Shown piece after piece: positions 15,520-20,627 of a stretch of 20,627 bases of DNA. The DNA is taken from assembly GCA_900557355.1 (NCBI GenBank), contig USSR01000029.1, forward strand, positions 1 through 20,627. The letters are read 5' to 3'. Made by a program: the position numbers and the translations under genes. The first letter of the stretch is position 1, and every line of letters starts with the position of its first letter. The DNA comes from an uncultured Bacteroides sp. GTDB taxonomy: Bacteria > Bacteroidota > Bacteroidia > Bacteroidales > Bacteroidaceae. A model generated the notes under the pieces. It was not told the origin of the DNA. It saw only the letters and a program-made list of their open reading frames with translations, and searched no databases.

Positions 15520-18085
15520 ATGGACAAAAAACTGCTTATTTATCCCCTACTCTTTTCTGCCGGGCTATTGCAAGCCCGGCAAGCAGAAACCTAATGTTGT
15601 GATTATTTTCACAGACGATCAGGGTTATCAGGATCTTGGTTGTTATGGTTCGCCATTGATACAGACACCCTTTATTGACCGCATGGCAAAGGAAGGTATA
15701 AAGTTGACAGATTTTTACGTATCATCTTCCGTATCAAGCGCTTCACGTGCGGGACTTCTGACCGGCAGATTAAATACACGGAATGGAGTAAAGGGAGTAT
15801 TTTTTCCTGAATCTGAAGGCATGCCTTCGGAAGAAATCACTTTAGCCGAAGCATTGAAAGAGCAAGGTTACACAACCGGTTGCTTTGGCAAATGGCATTT
15901 AGGTGATTTAAAGGGACATTTACCCACAGATCAAGGATTTGACTACTACTATGGCATACCATACAGTAATGATATGTATATCGGCCCTTCCCAGCAATTT
16001 GCTTCCAATGTAACCTTCAGAGAAGGCTATAATTTGTCAAAAGCGAAAGAAGATCAGGAATTTGTGAGGACTTCCAGTAGAGCAGATATAAAAAAAAGGT
16101 TGAACAACGCTTCTCCACTATTTGAAGGAGATAAAATTATTGAGTATCCCTGCGACCAGTCTACTACCACCCGACGTTATTTTGATCATGCCATAGATTT
16201 TATAGAAAATAATCCGGAGCAACCTTTCTTCGTCTATATCACCCCATCAATGCCTCATGTACCGTTGATTGCCTCCGAGCAGTTTAAAGGTAAAAGCAAA
16301 CGAGGACTCTACGGTGATGTTGTAGAAGAAATTGATTGGAATGTAGGCCGTTTACTCGATTACCTAGACCAAAAGAAATTAGCAGAAAACACTTTAGTTA
16401 TTTTCGCATCGGATAACGGACCGTGGTTGTCTTTCAAAGAAGACGGAGGTTCCGCTGAACCATTACGAGGCGGTAAGTTCTCTTATTATGAAGGAGGTGT
16501 CAGAGTTCCTTGTATCCTCCGTTGGAAAGGGAATATACCTGCCGGTGTAACTAGTGACGCAATAGTTGCCAGCATCGACCTTTTCCCTACAATCATGCAC
16601 TATGCAGGTTGCCAATCTTTCAAACAAAAGATTGACGGTATAAATATTTCATCCTTTCTCAAAAATCCTTCTCTACGGTTACGTGACGAATATGTTTATG
16701 TAAAAGGTGGTGAAGTTCACGGTATACGCAAAGGTGATTGGGTCTATTTGCCTAAAACAGGTAATAGTAAGTTCAAAAAAGGAGATGTTCCCGAATTGTT
16801 TAATCTAAAACAAGATATCGGCGAATCGAATAATCTTCATCTGCAATATCCGGACAAAGTAAAAGAGCTACAGGAAGTGATGAAGAAGTATCAATCAACT
16901 TCTACTATGCCATATTCACAAATACGTGATACTCTTAATAATGACAGACAATATTGGATTCAGACACTCGTAAAAATAGCTGATCCGGTGATAAGCAATC
17001 TTAGCAAAGACCAACTGAAAAAAAATATTCCTGTCGGGCGTTCGTCATCAGCTTTGGCCAGCAATCGGGAGTTTATCACTCACATGGAGGCTGTAGGCAG
17101 AACCATCGCAGGAATAGCACCGTGGTTGGAACTCGGACCGGACAATACTCCGGAAGGCAAGCTACGTGAAAAATATATTAAAATGACGTGCAAGGCGCTG
17201 GCAAACTCTGTAAACCCGGAATCAAATGATTATTTCAACAGCACAGCTACCCGTCAGATATTAGTAAACAGTGCATTCTTAATACAAGGGTTATTGCAAG
17301 CACCTACACAGTTATGGGGAAATCTGGATGACACCACCCGCAAAAGACTCATTGAACAGTGGAAATCGACCCGTACAATGAAACCGGGAAATAACAATTG
17401 GTTGTTATTTTCTGCCATGGTGGAGTGCGGATTAAAAGAATTTTCCGGAGAATGGAATTTTCCGACAGTAGAAAGAGCCTTGACTTCTCATAAAGAATGG
17501 TATAAAGGAGATGGCGTTTATGGAGATGGGGCAGATTTTCATTTAGATTATTATAATAGCTATGTTATCCATCCTATGTTACTGCAAATCCTGAAAGTGA
17601 CAGTAAAACAGAGGCCGTCCTTCCAGTCATTTCTGAATGAAGAATGGATACGATTTATTCGTTATGCCGAAATTCAAGAGCGCATGATAGCTCCCGATGG
17701 CAGCTATCCGGTACTAGGCCGTTCTGTCAGTTACCGTTCAGCAGCATTCCAAGTTTTGGGAGCCTGCGCCTTATTCGGAAAACTTCCGGAATCATTGAAG
17801 CCCGGACAAGTACGTGGAGCCATGACAGCCATGCTTAAGCGTCTTTTTGAACAACCGGGAACTTTCGATAAAGAAGGTTGGCTGACGATCGGAGTTTGTG
17901 GTGAACAACCGGAACTAGGAGATATTTATCTGTCTACTCCTTGCGTTTATCTGTGCTCATTAGGCTTCCTGCCCTTAGGACTCCCTGCCAATGACCCTTT
18001 TTGGTGTAATCCAGTTGAACCATGGACAAGTATAAAAGCATTTGGTGGTATCGATTTCCCAATAGACAAGTTTATTAAACCATAA
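15520..18085 (+). CDS. S1-family sulfatase (serine type) fused to a C-terminal DUF2264 domain; apparent N-terminal frameshift
   Basis: The ATG at 15520 opens a convincing 24-codon signal-peptide frame ('MDKKLLIYPLLFSAGLLQAR') that stops at TAA 15592-15594. The sulfatase body ('KPNVVIIFTDDQGYQDLG') lies one frame over from 15587, so the sequence has one base too many, or two too few, around 15570-15592. The body has no good in-frame start. The body is intact: ~832 residues. Residues coded at ~15587-16920 are an S1 sulfatase with TDDQ metal site, 'SSASRAGLLTGR' (Ser codon 15734 to formylglycine), 'CFGKWHLGD', 'SMPHVPL' and 'SDNGPW'. From ~16939 to the end is a complete DUF2264 domain. Compared with the other two copies it has 'SYRSAAFQ' for 'AYRFGAFH' and 'YLSTPCVYLC' for 'YISTGSLYLC'. 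It is either a recent null mutation, a sequencing error or a recoded gene. The sulfatase-DUF2264 fusion itself is clear. Confidence 0.85.
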
Positions 18086-18094
18086 AATAAAATC

Positions 18095-19318
18095 ATGAGA
18101 TATAGTATTTTAATTGTTGCCTTTCTGATGTTTAATCTCACAGGTTATTCACAAACAACTTCAGGGCAGGAAGACAGGATCTATTGGGTCAACATATTAT
18201 CTCAAATTGCCGACCCATTATTGAATAGCATGAGTAAAGGAGAACTAAAGAAGAACATGCCTGTAGAAACGATCTCCGGTGTGCCTAATCCATCCAATGC
18301 GCGTACCACTCATCTGGAAGCTTTAGGACGCTTGTTTGTAGGAATGGCTCCTTGGCTGGAACTCGGCCCGGACAATACACAAGAAGGACAAATACGTGAG
18401 AAATATATCTGCCTGATGATTGAGTCCATCAATCACGGATTCAATCCCCAATCTCCGGATTATCTGAATTTTACAGTCACTCGACAACCTCTGGTAGATA
18501 CTGCGTTCTTTTGCCAGGGACTATTGCGTTCCCCGAAACAAATATGGAGTAAACTATCAGCTGAAACCCAAAAGAATATCCTGAACGCTTTACAACAAGT
18601 AAGTAAGATTAAGCCGGTAGAAAGTAACTGGTTACTCTTTTCTGCTATGGTTGAAGCTACCCTGCTGGAATTGACTGGTAAATGTAATATGCATCCCATA
18701 GAGTATGCCATTATGCGGTTCAAAGAATGGTATAAAGGCGATAGCTGGTATGGTGACGGAATAAACTTACATATGGACTATTATAACAGTTTTGTCATTC
18801 ATCCAATGCTCCTGGATATTCTGGAAATCATGCAGAAACATAACAAAGGCGAAACCGACCTTTATAAAAAAGAACAGCTACGTTTCTCCAGATATGCCGA
18901 ACAACAAGAAAGAATGATTTCTCCGGATGGAGCATACCCTGTAATCGGCCGTTCTATAGCATACCGTTTTGGAACATTCCATGTACTTTCAACAGCAGCT
19001 CTTAATGATTTGCTACCAACTACCATTACCAAGTCACAAGTCCGATGCGGACTAACTGCTGTCATAAAAAGGCACATGGCTATAAAAGGGAATTTCGACG
19101 AACATGGATGGCTGACTTTAGGGTTTGCCGGACATCAACCTTCAATCGCTGAAAGATACATTTCTACTGGCAGCCTGTATTTATGCTCTACTGTATTCAC
19201 AGCATTGGGACTTCCCGCTACTGATGAATTCTGGAGTGCCCCTTATGCGGAATGGACAGGGAAAAAGATTTGGTCAGGTAATCCGAATGTAAAATTGGAT
19301 AAAGCAATAAAATTATAG
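18095..19318 (+). CDS. Stand-alone DUF2264 protein (probable glycosidase, possibly GH154-like)
   Basis: This exported protein of 407 residues has a signal peptide at 1-20 (ending GYSQ) and then one DUF2264 domain over almost its full length. Conserved elements shared with the two fused copies are 'MSKGELKKNMPVE', 'WLELGPDNTQEGQIREKYI', 'NWLLFSAMVEA', 'WYKGDSWYGDG', 'HMDYYNSFVIHPMLLDILE', 'RYAEQQERMISPDGAYPVIGRS', 'AYRFGTFH' and 'RYISTGSLYLC'. The helical pattern suggests an (alpha/alpha) barrel, the fold also used by GH88 and GH105 (inference). I recall that CAZy GH154, containing a Bacteroides beta-glucuronidase, covers these proteins, but could not check it. A role in removing a terminal uronic acid would fit the neighbours. 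It starts 9 bp after the stop of the sulfatase-DUF2264 gene. Catalytic residues are not known to me; the invariant Asp and His in 'YGDG..(H)xDYYNS' are candidates. Confidence 0.88.
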   Translation: MRYSILIVAFLMFNLTGYSQTTSGQEDRIYWVNILSQIADPLLNSMSKGELKKNMPVETISGVPNPSNARTTHLEALGRLFVGMAPWLELGPDNTQEGQIREKYICLMIESINHGFNPQSPDYLNFTVTRQPLVDTAFFCQGLLRSPKQIWSKLSAETQKNILNALQQVSKIKPVESNWLLFSAMVEATLLELTGKCNMHPIEYAIMRFKEWYKGDSWYGDGINLHMDYYNSFVIHPMLLDILEIMQKHNKGETDLYKKEQLRFSRYAEQQERMISPDGAYPVIGRSIAYRFGTFHVLSTAALNDLLPTTITKSQVRCGLTAVIKRHMAIKGNFDEHGWLTLGFAGHQPSIAERYISTGSLYLCSTVFTALGLPATDEFWSAPYAEWTGKKIWSGNPNVKLDKAIKL

Positions 19319-19341
19319 AACCCCGATAAAATAGATGATAA

Positions 19342-20448
19342 ATGAAAAAGATTCTTGCCTTATTTTTAGTATCAATAAATTGTAGCCTGAATGCTCAACA
19401 ACTTTTTTCATCAAAGATGGAGAAAGAAGATAATACCAAAGTTTGTAATGCCGTATCCGAATGGCAAATTACCCATCACAACGAAGTAAAACATAATCCG
19501 CTGGACTGGACAAACGGCGCCCTGTATCGTGGAATGACAGAATGGGGAAAAGTCTCGGGAAATCAATCTTGCTATGACTTTGTCCGTACTATCGGCGAAA
19601 AGCATAAGTGGAATATGTGGAACCGTGTATATCATGCCGATGATATTTGTGTGGGGCAAGCATTCATCGAGATGTATCGCAGATTTGATGATAAGCGTAT
19701 GCTACAACCGGTAATGGAACGCGCTTATTATGTGGCTTCCCATCCTTCGAAAGCTCCGCTACAAAAGACAGATGCTGTGGGAACAACGGAACGTTGGTCA
19801 TGGTCGGACGCCTTGTTTATGGCACCTCCGGTTTATGCGGCTCTATACACGATAACCGGAGATAAAATCTTTCTGAATTATATGGACAGTGAATATATAG
19901 AGTGTGTAGACTCACTATATGACAAGGAAGAACATCTTTTTTATAGAGATAATAAACGAATTCCCCTCCGTGAGAAAAATGGTAGCAAACAATTCTGGGG
20001 AAGAGGTAACGGTTGGGTATTTGCCGGACTTCCTCTTATTGTTGACAATTTGCCTCTCAACTGTTCTTCACGTAGCTACTATATCCGGCTATTTACTGAA
20101 ATGGCGGAAGCAGTTCGTAAAACTCAATGCAAAGACGGGGACTGGCGCACCAGCTTACTAGATCCTGATTCGTATAATATGCCCGAAAATAGTTGCTCTG
20201 CCTTTATGTGTTTTGGCATTGCCTGGGGAATCCGTAATGGCTACCTGCCCCAACGAACCTACAAACCTGTACTTGAAAAAGGTTGGCAATCATTAGTAAA
20301 AGCTGTTCATTCTGATGGAAAATTGGGATATATACAACCTGTTGGTGCCGCACCCAAAGCTGCCGGTTTCGATGCAACAGATGTATATGGCGTAGGTGCT
20401 TTCTTATTGGCAGGAAGCGAATTATACAAATTGTCATGTGCTTACTAA
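19342..20448 (+). CDS. GH105 unsaturated rhamnogalacturonyl/glucuronyl hydrolase
   Basis: It hydrolyses the 4-deoxy-4,5-unsaturated uronic acid from the non-reducing end of lyase-produced oligosaccharides, after import. The length of 368 is standard for YteR-like GH105. A signal peptide (1-19, ending NAQ) indicates a periplasmic location. D101 in 'VYHADDICVGQ' and D156 in 'ERWSWSDALFMAPPVYAAL' have the same 55-residue spacing as D88 and D143 of Bacillus YteR; D156 would be the catalytic proton donor. 'QFWGRGNGWVFAGL' and 'DVYGVGAFLLAGSE' are further family motifs. It is the last gene of the run, 23 bp after the DUF2264 gene and 16 bp before the hairpin. GH105 members act on pectin fragments, ulvan and other uronides, so the sugar partner is not fixed by the family. 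Together with the GH88 domain it implies a polysaccharide lyase elsewhere in the locus. Confidence 0.94.
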   Translation: MKKILALFLVSINCSLNAQQLFSSKMEKEDNTKVCNAVSEWQITHHNEVKHNPLDWTNGALYRGMTEWGKVSGNQSCYDFVRTIGEKHKWNMWNRVYHADDICVGQAFIEMYRRFDDKRMLQPVMERAYYVASHPSKAPLQKTDAVGTTERWSWSDALFMAPPVYAALYTITGDKIFLNYMDSEYIECVDSLYDKEEHLFYRDNKRIPLREKNGSKQFWGRGNGWVFAGLPLIVDNLPLNCSSRSYYIRLFTEMAEAVRKTQCKDGDWRTSLLDPDSYNMPENSCSAFMCFGIAWGIRNGYLPQRTYKPVLEKGWQSLVKAVHSDGKLGYIQPVGAAPKAAGFDATDVYGVGAFLLAGSELYKLSCAY

Positions 20449-20464
20449 ATGTGAACAATGTATC

Positions 20465-20517
20465 AATAGTAAAAGCCGGTTATTGAGTGAATTTCTCAAT
20501 AACCAGCCTTTACTATT
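20465..20517. terminator. Long hairpin between convergent genes, probable bidirectional terminator
   Basis: A 23-bp inverted repeat (20465-20487 with 20495-20517) encloses a 7-base loop, TGAATTT. In the + strand transcript two positions are A-C mismatches. In the - strand transcript the same two positions become G-U wobbles, so the stem is fully paired. It lies 16 bp after the GH105 stop and 18 bp after the stop of the convergent gene. The stem arm ends in T-rich sequence but no long T-tract follows, so termination is inferred from position and stem length. Confidence 0.75.
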
Positions 20518-20535
20518 TACCTGCTATCCTATGTA

Positions 20536-20627
20536 TTAAGCTACTTTCTTAAACTGCCGGAACTGCCACCACAACATTCCTCCGGATATAAGACTAGCCG
20601 CCAAATCTGCCACAGGCATACTGGCAT
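20536..20627 (-). CDS. C-terminal end of a probable MATE-family efflux transporter (partial)
   Basis: On the - strand, a frame open from the right edge of the window (from base 20625) runs to a TAA at 20538-20536 and encodes 29 residues that include 'MPVADLAASLISGG' and 'LWWQFRQFKKVA'. A small-residue helix beginning 'PVAD', followed by an aromatic and basic tail, is typical of the last transmembrane helix and cytoplasmic end of MATE (multidrug and toxin extrusion) transporters in Bacteroidota. Only the tail is visible, so the assignment is tentative and the rest of the gene is outside the window. It converges on the PUL and shares the hairpin at 20465-20517. It marks the right boundary of the PUL and is probably unrelated to glycan use. 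Confidence 0.6.
   Translation of the reverse strand, partial: ASMPVADLAASLISGGMLWWQFRQFKKVA

Noticed and set aside
15526..15531. The run of six A residues just after ATG 15520 as the site of the frameshift or of programmed slippage.
   Set aside because: Shifting there would replace the good signal peptide by 'MDKNCLFIPYSFLPGYC', which is a poor export signal. The shift more likely lies after the hydrophobic core, at about 15570-15592.
11128..19318. Direct DNA repeats from the three DUF2264 regions as a recombination or duplication scar.
   Set aside because: The similarity is clear at protein level, but the nucleotide sequences differ throughout and I saw no long identical tracts, so a recent duplication is not supported.

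Overview
This window looks like most of one polysaccharide utilisation locus (PUL) from a gut-type Bacteroidota, probably Bacteroides or a close relative. The evidence is a SusC/SusD pair, several lipoproteins whose signal peptides end in a lipobox, moderately AT-rich DNA, tight same-strand gene packing and the absence of Shine-Dalgarno sequences. Ten genes run left to right on the + strand. A convergent - strand gene enters at the right edge.

Layout. Bases 1-1596 hold the 3' part of a large multidomain glycosidase-like gene (end of a catalytic domain, F5/8 type C domain, beta-sandwich, CBM96/DNRLRE-like module). After a 114-bp gap come the outer-membrane genes: a SusC-like TonB-dependent transporter (1711-4770), a SusD-like lipoprotein (4787-6400), a probable surface glycan-binding lipoprotein with a duplicated BACON plus DUF1566-like architecture (6445-8271), and an agarase-like clan GH-A lipoprotein (8293-9843). 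The downstream enzymes follow: a GH88-DUF2264 fusion (9895-12273), a serine-type S1 sulfatase (12294-13679), a GH43-like lipoprotein with F5/8 and FN3-like modules (13711-15513), a serine-type S1 sulfatase-DUF2264 fusion whose signal peptide lies in a different frame from its body (15520-18085), a stand-alone DUF2264 protein (18095-19318) and a GH105 protein (19342-20448). A long hairpin at 20465-20517 separates this run from the C-terminal end of a probable MATE efflux transporter on the - strand (20536-20627).

How it may work together (inference). SusC/D, the binding lipoprotein and the agarase-like enzyme would capture and cut a polymer at the cell surface. Imported oligosaccharides would then be desulfated, trimmed by the GH43-like enzyme, and stripped of terminal unsaturated or saturated uronic acids by GH88, GH105 and the three DUF2264 domains. 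GH88 and GH105 act on lyase products, so the target is probably a sulfated, uronic-acid-containing polysaccharide such as an algal glycan, and a polysaccharide lyase should be encoded outside the window. No lyase, regulator, RNA gene, CRISPR array or insertion sequence was seen here.

The most unusual feature is the DUF2264 family. It occurs three times in about 9.4 kb, once alone and twice fused to the C-terminus of two unrelated enzymes, and the sulfatase-fused copy has diverged at otherwise conserved motifs. The apparent frameshift at the start of the sulfatase-DUF2264 gene is the second point that deserves checking. There is no gene-free stretch longer than 300 bases.
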